39,075 bases of DNA from an uncultured Candidatus Altimarinota bacterium (GCA_937931775.1 CALHAQ010000010.1:1-39075); one strand, 5' to 3'; counted from the first letter of the stretch, positions 17,756-27,540 are shown. Translations and numbers: made by a program. The notes: generated by a model not told the origin, from the sequence alone.

Positions 17756-19024
17756 ATGATACTCGATACGCTTAAATCTATTGTTTCTATTAAGGATCTT
17801 AGAAGAAAAATTATTGCTACACTTCTTCTTGTTCTTGTATACAAATTCCTTTCAGTAATACCGATTCCAGGAGTAGATACAACAGGTCTTTCAGATATTA
17901 TTGCTGGTCAAAAAGGACTTTCTTTCTTTTCTGCTCTTATGGGTGGAGGACTTTCAAACTTCTCTATTATTCTTATGGGGCTTTCTCCATATATTAATGC
18001 AGTTATCATCATTCAACTTCTTGGTGTTATTGTTCCAAGAATTGGTGATATGCAAAAAGAGGGAGAACAAGGACAAAGAAAAATTACAAAATATACACGT
18101 TGGCTTACCCTCCCAATAGCCTTCTTACAAAGTTACGGTATGATTGTATTACTTAATTCGCTTGCAGGAGGAACTATAATTGATGTATCAAATATATCTA
18201 CAGTTCTTACAGCGATGACTATAGCTACAGCCGGTACTATATTCCTTATGTGGCTTGGTGAAGTAATGACAGAATATGGTATTTCTAATGGTATCTCTAT
18301 TATTATTATGGCTGGTGTTCTCTCTACGACTCCAGGAGTTATTATGGGATACATAGGAACAAAAGAGTTTGCTCTCTTTTCTGGTCTTATGCTTGCGACA
18401 CTCATTATCATATATATTATTATTAAATTCACAGAAGGACATAGAAGAATACCTATTATATACGCAAAGTCTGGTGGTGAAGAAAAAACATATTTTCCAA
18501 TCAAAGTGAACCAAGCAGGGATGATACCTATTATCTTCTCGATATCTATTATTACCTTTCCAGCGATTCTTGGACAAATCCTTTCAAATACAAGTGGAGG
18601 AAATGCTTCTGAAGTAGGAAGAATTTTAGTACAATACTTTAGTCTTGATAATCCATCATGGGTATTCATTGCTATCTATTTTGCGCTCGTACTCGCGTTT
18701 TCATTTTTCTATGTATCTATTACTTTTAATACTGATCAAGTAGCAGAAAATATACAGAAAAGATGAGGATATATCCCAGGGATACGTCCAGGAGAAGATA
18801 CAGCAAACTACTTACAAAAGGTTTCAAATCACCTCAACCTATTTGGTGGATGATTCCTAGCCCTCATTGCAGTACTTCCATATATACTTGGTAAATTCCT
18901 TGGTCAATCAGTAGACCTTATTGTTTCAGCAGCCTGACTGATCATTATCGTATCAGTTATACTTGATATTATCCGTAGAGTTGACGGAGAAATGAAAATG
19001 TTTGATTACTCTAAATATAAGTAA
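17756..19024 (+). CDS. secY: Preprotein translocase subunit SecY
   Basis: 422 residues with ten hydrophobic helices and three UGA-Gly near the C-terminus. Landmarks: FLSVIPIPGVDT (TM1 end), the plug region GGLSNFSIILMGLSPYINAV, KITKYTRWLTLP, GISNGISIIIMAGV, KVNQAGMIPIIFS, and GGYIPGIRPGEDTANYL, whose first Gly is UGA. The last quarter (LFGGGFLALIAVLPYIL) is only recovered with code 25. SecY is the protein-conducting channel. Its usual followers (adk, map, infA, rpmJ, rpsM, rpsK, rpoA) are absent here. Confidence 0.96.
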
Positions 19025-19050
19025 TCTCAGAGACATAGTAATCATTTCTA

Positions 19051-19086
19051 AAAAGTCTTCTCTACATCATAGAGAGGACTTTTTTA
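19051..19086 (+). terminator. Intrinsic terminator after secY
   Basis: AAAAGTCTTCTCT and AGAGAGGACTTTTTT form a long stem with an ACATCAT loop, ending in a T-run; it closes the ribosomal block. Confidence 0.85.
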
Positions 19087-19108
19087 TAAATTATTTAATC
19101 AAATTATT

Positions 19109-20854
19109 ATGTTCAAAATTATCATAAGAGTACTAAAACTCTTACATGACAGAAAAAAAACAGTTTTTTCTCTCATACTTGCAAATTTTGTATTTGCGAT
19201 ACTTATACTTGTAGAACCTATTTTTTTTAAACAGGTTATTGATATACTTGTTGCTTTTGATGAAACAAAAGGAAGTAATATATCTACTCTATCTTCAACT
19301 CTTATATTCTGGCTTTGTATTGGACTTATTACTATTTTCTTGAAAGTATTTATTACAATTCTAACAGATCGATTTGCACATCATGAATTTAGGAGAAATG
19401 CCTTTTCATTTTATATGCAGATTCAAGCACTTGGTATGAGATTTCATATGGACTCAAGCTCATGACAACTCGTAAAAAAAATTACGAGATGAGTAGATGG
19501 TATGTTTAGACTTCACTTAGATGTGTTTCGGAGAATAATTACGAGTATATTTACTATTATTATATTAGTTCCTGTTGTTTTATATTTTAATATGAAACTA
19601 TGACTTTTCGTAATCATTGTATGATGTATATCTTCTGTTATTACGTTTTTTATAGCTTCAAAGACATTTAAAAAACAGTCAGCGATTGAGGATATATACT
19701 CTAATATGTCTTCACTTTATGGTGATACTTTTTCAAATATGTCCATTGTAAAGAGCTTCTCTCTTAATAGATTAAAAAATAAACAACTCACAGATATGAT
19801 GGATACTAGAACGGAAAAACAGTATCCAATACTAAACTGGTGGGGGGCAATAATTAGTTTTTCACAGATACTAAAAATCATAGTAACTATAGGAGTTATT
19901 TATTTTGGAAGTTATTTATATTTTCAGTGAGAAATTTCGATTTGAGAAATAGTAATGTTTCTGAGTTTTTCTGTAATATTCCTTTCTGCAATAGAAGATC
20001 TTACATGGACCTTTGAATCTATTTTTTGGAATGTGGCCCCTATTCAGCAATACTTTGAAATTCTCGATACGCATCTCGAAGTACAGGATAAGAAGTGAGT
20101 TAAAAAATTATCTGGAGTGAAAGGAAATATAGTATTTAAAAATCTTACTTTTTCTTATGACGGGAACAGAAAAGTGCTGAAAAATATTAATTTAGACATA
20201 AAAGCAGGTGAAAAGATAGCATTTGTCGGCCATACAGGCTCTGGAAAGACAACGATGACAAATATGATCCTGAGGTTCTTTGAACCTCAATCTGGGGATA
20301 TAAAGATAGATGGAACATCAATTTATGATGTTACTCAAGATTCTCTCAGGAAGAATATTGGGATCGTATTCCAGGATAACTCTCTTTTTAATACTACTAT
20401 TCTAGAAAACATTCGTCTCGACACGAAAGCTACGAGAAAAGATATAGAAAAAGTAGCAAAGAAATCTCATAGTGATGATTTTATTCAAAATTTAAGTGAT
20501 GGACTTGATACGATAGTATGAGAAAGATGAGTAAAACTCTCTGGGTGAGAAAAGCAGCGACTTGCAATAGCGAGAGCATTCCTCAAAGATGCCCCAATAC
20601 TTATTCTCGATGAAGCAACATCAGCGCTTGATGCGCAAACTGAGAAATATCTCCAAAAATCATTTGATGATCTCATGAAGGGACGAACAACTTTCATCAT
20701 AGCCCACAGACTCTCTACTATCATGAAGGCAGACAGAATATTCGTATTTGACGCTTGAAAAATCGTCGAACAAGGAAGCTATAAGCAGCTCATGAAACTC
20801 CAATGAAAATTCACAAGACTTGTAGAAGCACAGACGAAAGGGTTTATAGAATAG
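19109..20854 (+). CDS. ABC transporter, fused permease/ATP-binding half-transporter
   Basis: 581 residues, type IV (MsbA/LmrA-like) exporter layout. The first 320 residues form six hydrophobic helices. The nucleotide-binding domain follows, with Walker A GHTGSGKTT (about 374-382), Q-loop GIVFQDNSLF, signature LSGGEKQR (second Gly is UGA), Walker B LILDEATSALD and H-loop IAHRLST. It would act as a homodimer exporting lipid or peptide substrates; the substrate cannot be inferred. Monocistronic between the secY terminator and comM, with many UGA-Gly codons. Confidence 0.9.
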
Positions 20855-20916
20855 ATTAATAATACATTCAAATATTAAATCTTTGTTAAATTTATCTCCT
20901 AAAAAATAAAAATCTC

Positions 20917-20954
20917 TTGATGTGTATATAAAGTATATATAATGTGTATACTTT
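20917..20954 (+). promoter_or_regulatory. Promoter of comM with an inverted repeat around the -10
   Basis: TTGATG (20917-20922), 15 nt and TATAAT (20938-20943). AAAGTATA (20930-20937) and TATACTTT (20947-20954) are perfect inverted copies flanking the -10 box, an arrangement expected for a repressor site. Confidence 0.5.
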
Positions 20955-20975
20955 AGCTTCGTAACATATTATGAG

Positions 20976-22511
20976 ATGATATCTTTAACACGCGCAATAA
21001 CAGTCAATGGACTTGATACAACAGTGGTTGATATAGAAGTAGATATTAACCAAGGCCTTCCAGCTTTTACAATAGTAGGGCTCCCAGACCAATGAGTACA
21101 AGAGAGTAAAGAGCGACTTCGCAGCGCTCTCAAATCAAGTGGAGCAAAAATACCCCCCAGTAGAATTACCGTAAACCTTGCTCCTGCAAATATTAAGAAA
21201 ACATGACCAAGTTTTGATCTGGGTATTGCGATAGGAATACTGCTCGATCAATGATATATAAAAAACGACACACTCATAAAAGACTCTGTATTCCTGTGAG
21301 AACTCTCTCTTGATGGATCCCTTCGTCATATACCTTCTGTACTTCCAGCGACTATCTGAGCCCGAGAAAAAGGCTTTAAGCGACTCTTTATTCCGAGTGC
21401 TAATACTAAAGAAGCTTCGGTGATACCAGATATAGAAGTTATAAAAATAGATAATCTCACGCAACTCATCGATATTCTCAATGCGGATGAGCTATACACT
21501 CCAGAACCTATACTCGATATATCATCTCTCAGGGAAGAGAAAATAGAATGATGATATGATTTTGCGCATGTAATAGGACAAGCTCATGCAAAACGAGCTC
21601 TTGAGATAGCAGCTGCTGGATGACACAATATCCTCATGGAAGGACCTCCTGGTTCTGGAAAGACGCTTCTTGCAAAGTCTTTTGCTACAATACTTCCTGA
21701 TCTCACGCTCGATGAGGCTGTAGAAATATCAAAAATATATTCTATATCTGGATTATTATCCAACGAAAGACCACTCATAGTAGAAAGACCATTTAGAGCT
21801 ATTCACCATACCGCAAGTAGCGCAAGTATAATAGGTTGAGGAACGCAAGCAAAGCCTGGAGAGATATCTCTTGCTCACAAAGGAGTACTCTTTCTTGATG
21901 AAATACTCGAATTTCAAAAAACTGTTCTTGAGGTACTCCGACAACCCCTCGAGGATGGGGAGATAACAGTGACCAGGGTAAACGCAAGTTATAACTACCC
22001 AGCCAAGTTTTCACTCGTAGGAGCGATGAATCCGTGTCCTTGTGGATATCTGACTGATCCGGATAGGCAATGTATTTGTAGTGTAAATCAGATTGCTAAC
22101 TATAGAGGAAGACTCTCAGGACCACTCATGGATCGAGTAGATATGTTTATAGAAGTACCAAAAGTAGCTACAGAGGAATTTCAAAAAGCAAAGTGAGTAT
22201 TAGCTGAGAATTCTCATGAAGTACAGCTTCGAGTACAAAAAGCAAGAGATATACAGCTCGAGAGATTTACTGACAGTACACTTTCGGCAAACTCTGAAAT
22301 GTCTTCGAAACAAGTGAAAGAGATATGTGTTCTCGATAGTGAGGGAGAATGAATCCTTTCCTCAGCTGTAAAATCTATGGACCTCTCAGCCCGTAGTTAT
22401 TATCGTATACTTAAATTATCCAGAACTATAGCGGATCTTCACGGAGACAAAGATATTCTCACTGAACATATACTTGAAGCTCTCAGTTTTAGAAAGAAGG
22501 ATGAGAATTAG
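20976..22511 (+). CDS. comM: ComM/YifB-family Mg-chelatase-like AAA+ ATPase
   Basis: 511 residues with about 15 UGA-Gly. N-terminal ChlI-like domain (GLDTTVVDIEVDINQGLPAF, TIVGLPDQGVQESKERLRSA, ITVNLAPANIKKTGPSFDL). The AAA+ core has Walker A MEGPPGSGKTLLAKSF, FRAIHHTASSASIIGGG, Walker B LFLDEILEF and the Cys motif MNPCPCGYLTDPDRQCIC. The C-terminal Mg_chelatase_C helix region contains MDLSARSYYRILKLSRTIAD. ComM is a helicase promoting branch migration of integrating DNA during natural transformation. ATG at 20976 gives the typical M-(I/L)-S/A start. Confidence 0.92.
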
Positions 22512-22518
22512 AAAAATA

Positions 22519-22545
22519 TTGACTTTTTCTAAAAATATATATCAT
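22519..22545 (+). promoter_or_regulatory. Promoter of the hisS attenuator transcript
   Basis: TTGACT (22519-22524), 15 nt and TATCAT (22540-22545). The A of the first leader ATG is 7 nt after the -10 box, so the transcript probably starts at the ATG itself. The same TATCAT-N6-ATG arrangement is found before the proS leader. Confidence 0.6.
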
Positions 22546-22551
22546 ACAGTT

Positions 22552-22632
22552 ATGAATACACAAATATTTACATCTACGCATCATACGACGCAAGAATCGA
22601 AAACGATTTTTACGTGTATTTTTGGTATGTAA
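22552..22632 (+). CDS. Leader peptide 1 of the hisS attenuator
   Basis: A 26-residue ORF beginning MNTQIFTSTHHTTQ with adjacent His codons CAT CAT at 22579-22584. AATCGAAAACGATT just after them (22595-22608) is a small hairpin. Its CGAAAAC (22598-22604) can also pair with GTTTTCG (22659-22665) in the 5' arm of the terminator downstream. A ribosome stalled on the His codons would block bases up to about 22597 and leave CGAAAAC free. The first three codons match those of the lysA and proS leaders in ATG-AAT-ACA. Confidence 0.6.
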   Translation: MNTQIFTSTHHTTQESKTIFTCIFGM

Positions 22633-22648
22633 GTATTTCAATAATATA

Positions 22649-22687
22649 TAAAAAAGCTGTTTTCGAAAAGAAAGCAGCTTTTTTATT
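22649..22687 (+). terminator. Attenuator terminator 1 upstream of hisS
   Basis: AAAAAAGCTGTTTTC, loop GAAAA, GAAAGCAGCTTTTTT: about 15 bp with one G-U pair, plus a T-run. Its 5' arm is complementary to part of leader ORF 1. Confidence 0.85.
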
Positions 22688-22703
22688 TTCTCACTTTCAA
22701 GCT

Positions 22704-22751
22704 ATGAAAGCAATTTACGCAAGACATCACGAAGCCCATTGAATCTTTTAG
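22704..22751 (+). CDS. Leader peptide 2 of the hisS attenuator
   Basis: A 15-residue ORF, MKAIYARHHEAHGIF, with three His codons (CAT CAC at 22725-22730, CAT at 22737) and a UGA-Gly right after the last His. TCTTTTAGGA (22744-22753), which spans the stop codon, is perfectly complementary over 10 bp to TCCTAAAAGA (22776-22785) in the 5' arm of the next terminator. Stalling at His would expose it and block termination; reading on to the stop would cover it and allow termination. This is the classic attenuator design. Confidence 0.7.
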
Positions 22752-22773
22752 GAACAACAAGATTATTTTTATG

Positions 22774-22804
22774 ACTCCTAAAAGAAATTTTCAGGAGTTT
22801 TTTA
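22774..22804 (+). terminator. Attenuator terminator 2 upstream of hisS
   Basis: ACTCCT (22774-22779) pairs with AGGAGT (22793-22798), with a further AAA/TTT extension inside and a run of seven T. It is mutually exclusive with the 10-bp antiterminator described for leader 2. Confidence 0.8.
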
Positions 22805-22824
22805 TTTATTTTAAAATTATTATT

Positions 22825-23160
22825 ATGAACAAAAAATTATGAGAAACATGGAAAGAAAATGCTTTACTTCAGACTCAAGAAGTAGCTCCATATTATATGG
22901 AATATATGAAGGAAGCTGTAATTTGTACATTGGAATGAAAATATTCCCTGAGAGAACTAGCAAGTATGGGGCAACAAGTATATGAGAATATTGTAGTTGA
23001 AGAGTCAAATAAAAAGGATGCTATGTATTCTAGATGAGATCTAGGGAGGCCATGAATTATGGATGGATGACCGAATGAAAAGGAGTTGTTTTACCCCGAA
23101 GCCCAAAAATGTAGAAAGATACTTCAGGGTTACGGTTTTCCTAAAATAAGTGACTTATAA
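22825..23160 (+). CDS. Hypothetical protein between the attenuators and hisS
   Basis: 111 residues with five UGA-Gly, including a Gly-rich segment (SRGDLGRPGIMDGGPNEKE). Acidic, soluble, with no recognised family; the first half is probably helical (TQEVAPYYMEYMKEAVICTL). It lies downstream of both terminators and 76 nt before hisS, so it should come under His attenuation together with hisS. That position hints at a role tied to histidine supply or HisRS, but nothing in the sequence shows it. Confidence 0.65.
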
Positions 23161-23236
23161 AACTTAGCACTAAATCCTTTTTGAGAAGTATAAAGTTTCT
23201 TTATACTTCTCATTATATATTTAAATATTATATCTT

Positions 23237-24529
23237 ATGCAACTTTCAACAAATCCACCAAAATGAACCGCGGACTGGTTCCCAGAAGAATATAAAGTGA
23301 GAAAACATGTATTTGATACATGGAGAAGTGTATGCCAGAGCTATTGATTTGAGGAATATTTAGGTCCTCTTGTAGAATCTACGGATATCTGGAAAGCAAA
23401 GAGCTGAGAAGATGTTGGAGGATCCGAACTTACTCAGATTCTTAATCGTGAAGGAAAACAGTCAGGACTCGCAATTCGTCCAGAAATGACTCCCAGCGTA
23501 ACGCGTATGGTAGCAAGTAAGTGGAAGGAAATTGAGAAACCTGTGAAATGGTTTTCTATTGCAAATTTCTATCGTAATGAAAAACCCCAAAAATGAAGAA
23601 ATAGAGAATTTTGGCAACTCAATGCTGATGTATTTGGAGATGAGTCAGAAAACTCAGATATTGAAATACTTACACTCTCACTTGAACTCATGAGAGCATT
23701 TAATCCACCATGTGGAAGTTATAAGCTCAAGCTCAATCATAGAAAACTGATAGATGCATTTTTCTCTGAAGTACTTGGAATAAAGAAAGACAATCAAAAA
23801 AAGGACTTACTCAGGCTTCTCGATAAATATGAAAAACTTCCAAAAGAAGTATTTGAAAAAGATCTAAATAGCCTAGGGATTTCTACTCCTGAACCGATAC
23901 ACGCTTTTATGTCTGCTAAAAATATAGATGATATACAAAAAGAATTCCTTTCTTTAGCTGGAAATAAGAGTCTAGAAGAATTTACACATATTTCTCAGGT
24001 TCTCACAAGTCTCTGATATGATAATGAGATAGAATTTTCAGGAAGTCTGATTCGAGGATTTGATTATTATGATGGAATCATATTTGAAATGTTCGATACA
24101 AATCCAGAAAACCCAAGAGCTCTTTTTGGGGGTTGACGATACAATGGTCTTGCAGATATATTTTGAGTGAAGCAGGGTATTCCTGCAGTATGATTTGCAC
24201 CAGGGGATGAAACAATGAAACTCTTCCTCGAGTGACATGGTCTTATAGAAGATATTCAAAATACAAAACAAGAGACTATATTTGTTCCTCTACTAGAAGA
24301 GGGGCTATTTACAGATATCCAGACTATAGCAACGAAGCTCCGAGCAAAGTGAAAAAAAGTTACAGTAGGACTTGCTCCTCGTAAACTCGGGAAAGCTACC
24401 CAAACTGCAAAGAAAAAATGATATACTCAGATAGTTATCTACTGAGAAGATGAACAAACGTCAGGAAAGTATATTCTAGAAAATCTAAATACGGGAAAAC
24501 AAGAAAAAATCAATTTCCAAAACACATAA
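23237..24529 (+). CDS. hisS: Histidyl-tRNA synthetase
   Basis: 430 residues, class II. N-terminal NPPKGTADWFPEEYKVRKHV (family PKGTxDxxP), motif 1 region AIRPEMTPSVTRM, motif 2 FYRNEKPQKGRNREFWQLN (Gly of PQKG by UGA; the Arg/Glu pairs are intact), the HisA motif LIRGFDYYDGIIFEM and motif 3 region FGGGRYNGLADIFG with PAVGFAPGDE. The C-terminal anticodon-binding domain is shortened but present (FVPLLEEGLF... IVIYGEDEQ). It charges tRNA-His. Two attenuators precede the transcription unit. Confidence 0.95.
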
Positions 24530-24535
24530 AATATA

Positions 24536-24541
24536 TATACT
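24536..24541 (+). promoter_or_regulatory. Putative -10 box of the lysA leader
   Basis: TATACT ends 6 nt before the leader ATG, as in the hisS and proS leaders. No convincing -35 is present, so this one is weaker. Confidence 0.35.
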
Positions 24542-24547
24542 TATTAT

Positions 24548-24613
24548 ATGAATACACAAACTATAAAACAAATAAAACCTTTTGGAGCTTCTCCTCTGGT
24601 TTTTGTTTTGTAA
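24548..24613 (+). CDS. Leader peptide of the lysA attenuator
   Basis: A 21-residue ORF beginning MNTQTIKQIKPFGASPLVF, with two Lys codons (AAA at 24563 and 24572). AAAACC near the Lys codons can pair with GGTTTT (24598-24603) around an inner GGAG/CTCC, forming a 1:2 hairpin. TTCTCCT (about 24589-24595) can instead pair with AGGAGAA (24644-24650) at the base of the terminator's 5' arm. AAA is common in this AT-rich genome, so the codon match alone is weak evidence; the shared architecture with the hisS and proS leaders is what supports it. Confidence 0.55.
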   Translation: MNTQTIKQIKPFGASPLVFVL

Positions 24614-24634
24614 TTTGTATATGAATTAAAAGAT

Positions 24635-24666
24635 AAAAATTTCAGGAGAAACCCTGAAATTTTTTA
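24635..24666 (+). terminator. Attenuator terminator upstream of lysA
   Basis: AAAAATTTCAGG (24635-24646), loop AGAAAC, CCTGAAATTTTT (24653-24664): 12 perfect base pairs and a T-run ending 18 nt before the lysA start. It could also act as the hisS terminator. Confidence 0.85.
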
Positions 24667-24683
24667 ATAACTAAAATATAATT

Positions 24684-25934
24684 ATGCAAGAGCCAAATTT
24701 TATTACTCCAGAGCTTATTTCTAAAATTCAAGAGAACTATACTACTCCAGTATATGTATACTCAGAAAAAGAACTTAGAATAAGAGCTAGAGAGTTTATA
24801 GACTTCCCATCTGCATTTGGACATACAGTCAGATATGCAATGAAAGCTAATCCTCAAAAAAATATACTCAAGATATTTCATCAAGAATGACTTTTGATTG
24901 ACGCGAGTAGCGACTTTGAAGCAATCAGGGCCATAAGTGCTGGTATCCCTGCAAAAAATATACAGATATCGAGCCAAGAATTAGGAATTCATATGAAAGC
25001 TCTTGTAGAAAAAGGAGTATTTTTTGTAGCGACATCGCTCTACCAGTTAGAAACTTTTGGAAAAATATTTCCAGGATCATCATGTGGAGTGAGAGTAAAT
25101 CCAGGAGTAAACTCTGGAGGATTTGCTCAGATATCTACAGGAGGAAAAAACTCATCTTTTGGTATTTGGCATACAAAGATAGATGAAATAAAAGCTCTTG
25201 CAGAGAAATATGATATTACGATTTCAAAACTTCATTTTCATATTGGGAGTGAAAACACCCCAGAGAGTTGGGTAGATTCTGCTGGACTTGGGTTTGATAT
25301 ACTTAGAGAAATAGAGAGTATTAAGATTTTTGACATGTGAGGAGGACATAAAATGGCTATTATGCCTTATGAAAAAAGTGCTGATCTCAGAGCAATTTGA
25401 GAAGCCGTTTCTAAGAAATTTAAAGACTTTTACAAAGAAACAGGAAGAAAGATTCATCTGGAAATGGAACCATGAAAGTATCTAGTGATAAATAGTTGCT
25501 CTATGATTGTAGAAATCCAAGATATAGTGGATACCGGTCGCGTCTGATATACTTTTCTCAAGACAAATACAGGAATGAATGATATGCCACGAGTCGCTAT
25601 GTATGGAGTCCAAGAACCACTATTTGTAATGAATAACTCGAGTGAGTATGAGGACTACGTCGTTGTCGGACACTGCTGTGAAAGTGCTGATATACTCACT
25701 TCGAAACTTTATGATCAAGAGGTAATAGAACCAAGAAAGCTTAAAAAAGCATCTCACTGAGATATTCTCGTAGTTGACTGAGTCTGAGCCTATAATAGCG
25801 CAATGAGTGTTAAAAATTATAATAGTTTTCCTGAATCAGGAGAGCTGTTACTTAAAGAAGATGGAACTATCGTAGAAATTCGCTCAAGACAAGAAATAGA
25901 AGATATATGGAGAAATGAGAAAGAAGTAATATAA
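24684..25934 (+). CDS. lysA: Diaminopimelate decarboxylase (type III PLP fold)
   Basis: 416 residues. Removes CO2 from meso-diaminopimelate to give lysine. PLP-Lys motif HTVRYAMKANPQKNIL, HFHIGSENT, phosphate-binding MGGGHK (first Gly after Met by UGA), LEMEPGKYLV (E-P-G-R/K) and the partner-subunit motif GHCCESADIL (family CESxD). GVGAYNSAMS near the C-terminus is typical of the family. Related carboxynorspermidine or ornithine decarboxylases share the fold; the CESAD and EPGK patterns and the Lys-codon leader favour lysA. Confidence 0.85.
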
Positions 25935-25937
25935 TAA

Positions 25938-25965
25938 TTGACAATTTAATAAATATTTTTATTAT
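25938..25965 (+). promoter_or_regulatory. Promoter of the hypothetical gene at 25977
   Basis: TTGACA (25938-25943), 16 nt, TATTAT (25960-25965); the predicted start would be about 5 nt before the ATG. Confidence 0.6.
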
Positions 25966-25976
25966 TAACTTTTATA

Positions 25977-26519
25977 ATGAATATTATACATATGGCTGTA
26001 GAATATATTTCTCCAAATACCCCCAAAGGAATATCTTATGAACTACCTCCTGCTGATGAAGTTTTAATATGTAAAAGGCTAGAGTTTGAAGATATAAGTA
26101 TATCTCATAGTATAGCTAAAACTATCGCGCAATTTTTAGAATGACAACAACGTTCAGAGTGAATAGAACAAGGTTTTCGTTTGTCCTCTGATACAAATGA
26201 AGTATACCAAGGTGAGGATAGTTATGTAAAATTCACTTTCTCATCTATTCATGGTTTAAAATATAATTTTTTAGTAAATGGAAGGTATAAATATAAACCA
26301 GTTAATATTGAAGATATATGACCTAACGGGAAAATAATAGGAGATAAAATTGCATCCGATCCAATAATATACATTGGTTTTACAAATAAAGATGGTGTAC
26401 AAAATATATGGAGTCTTAACCAGCAGTTATGAAAAAATATGAGAGATCTTAGACTAAGTGTATGAGGAACAAAATCTCAAGTCTTAGAAGATACTAACGA
26501 TTTACTAGATGCAGCGTAA
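25977..26519 (+). CDS. Hypothetical protein
   Basis: 180 residues with five UGA-Gly, no signal peptide or membrane segment. An ATG five codons in (25992) is an alternative start. Tyr/Asn/Ile-rich, with an apparently beta-rich middle (SYVKFTFSSIHGLKYNFLV). I recognise no family. It has its own promoter and is closed by a strong terminator, so it is a single-gene unit between lysA and pyrB. Confidence 0.7.
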
Positions 26520-26525
26520 TATGAG

Positions 26526-26552
26526 AATCGAGCAAATTTGCTCGATTTTTTT
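26526..26552 (+). terminator. Intrinsic terminator
   Basis: AATCGAGCAAATTTGCTCGA is part of a 22-nt perfect palindrome (26526-26547) followed by more T residues. Confidence 0.85.
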
Positions 26553-26601
26553 ATGTTTTTAACTATATTATATAAAGTTTAACTTTTTAAATTTGAGATC
26601 G

Positions 26602-27540
26602 ATGAAAAGCCTCCCTTATAAAGATATTCTTCACACAAAACAGTTTGCAAGAGCAGATCTAGAAATGATCTTCGAAACAGCGCGAGATATGGAAAAGATT
26701 ATCTCTTGGGAGTCTCCTGGAAAACTCCTTGATGGAAAGATAATGGCATCACTCTTTTATGAGCCATCGACTCGGACTCGTCTGAGTTTTGAGTCTGCGA
26801 TGAAACGTCTGGGAGGGGAAGTGATTACAGTTTCAGATGGGGAAATGAGTAGTCTCTCGAAGTGAGAATCACTCGAAGATAATGCAATTATCAATGCAAT
26901 GTACTCAGATATACTCGTAATGCGTCATCCTGAATCTGGGAGCGTAGAACAAACAGCAGGAGTAGTAAAAACTCCTGTTATAAATGCTGGAGATGGAGCA
27001 AACCAGCATCCAACGCAAGCGCTTCTAGATGTATATACTATTCTTAAAGAACGAAAGACATTAGATCATTTACATATTGCAATTGTATGAGATTTGAAAT
27101 ATGGTCGTACTACACATTCACTTGTGTTTTTGATGTGATTATTTGAGTGAGTAAGTTTCTCGTTTATTTCACCAGAGGAACTAAAAATGCCACAAAAGGT
27201 AATAGACTTTGTAGAAGAAAAAAAGATACCACATTTAGAGACAGCTGATTATTCAGAAGGAATCAAACAGGCTGATGTACTTTATGTGACGCGTATGCAG
27301 CGAGAAAGATTTACAGATATGAGTGAATACGATAGACTGAAAGATGACTACATCTTGAATCTAAGTATTTTAGAGTGAGCAGAAAAGAGTAATATTACTA
27401 TTATGCATCCACTTCCAAGAGTAAACGAAGTCGCAAAAGAAGTAGATGCTCTTCCAAATGCAGCGTTCTTCCGTCAGGCAGAGAATGGAGTTCCAATTCG
27501 TATGGCACTTCTCTATCTTCTACTTCATGAAAACCGATAA
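26602..27540 (+). CDS. pyrB: Aspartate carbamoyltransferase catalytic subunit
   Basis: 312 residues, the usual length. Condenses carbamoyl phosphate and aspartate in pyrimidine synthesis. The carbamoyl-phosphate motif FYEPSTRTR is at residues 52-60 (CGG encodes one of its Arg). Also MRHPESGSVEQTA, NAGDGANQHPTQALLD, VGDLKYGRTTHSL (first Gly by UGA), YVTRMQRERF and MHPLPRVNEV, which distinguish it from ornithine carbamoyltransferase. No other pyr gene is adjacent. The next gene overlaps or abuts its stop. Confidence 0.95.

Noticed and set aside
18133..18669. 178-codon minus-strand frame inside secY
   Set aside because: Antisense to well-conserved SecY helices; no family resemblance.
22552..22804. 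A T-box riboswitch upstream of hisS
   Set aside because: No T-box consensus or specifier stem was found; the His-codon ORFs and the complementary segments fit leader-peptide attenuation better.
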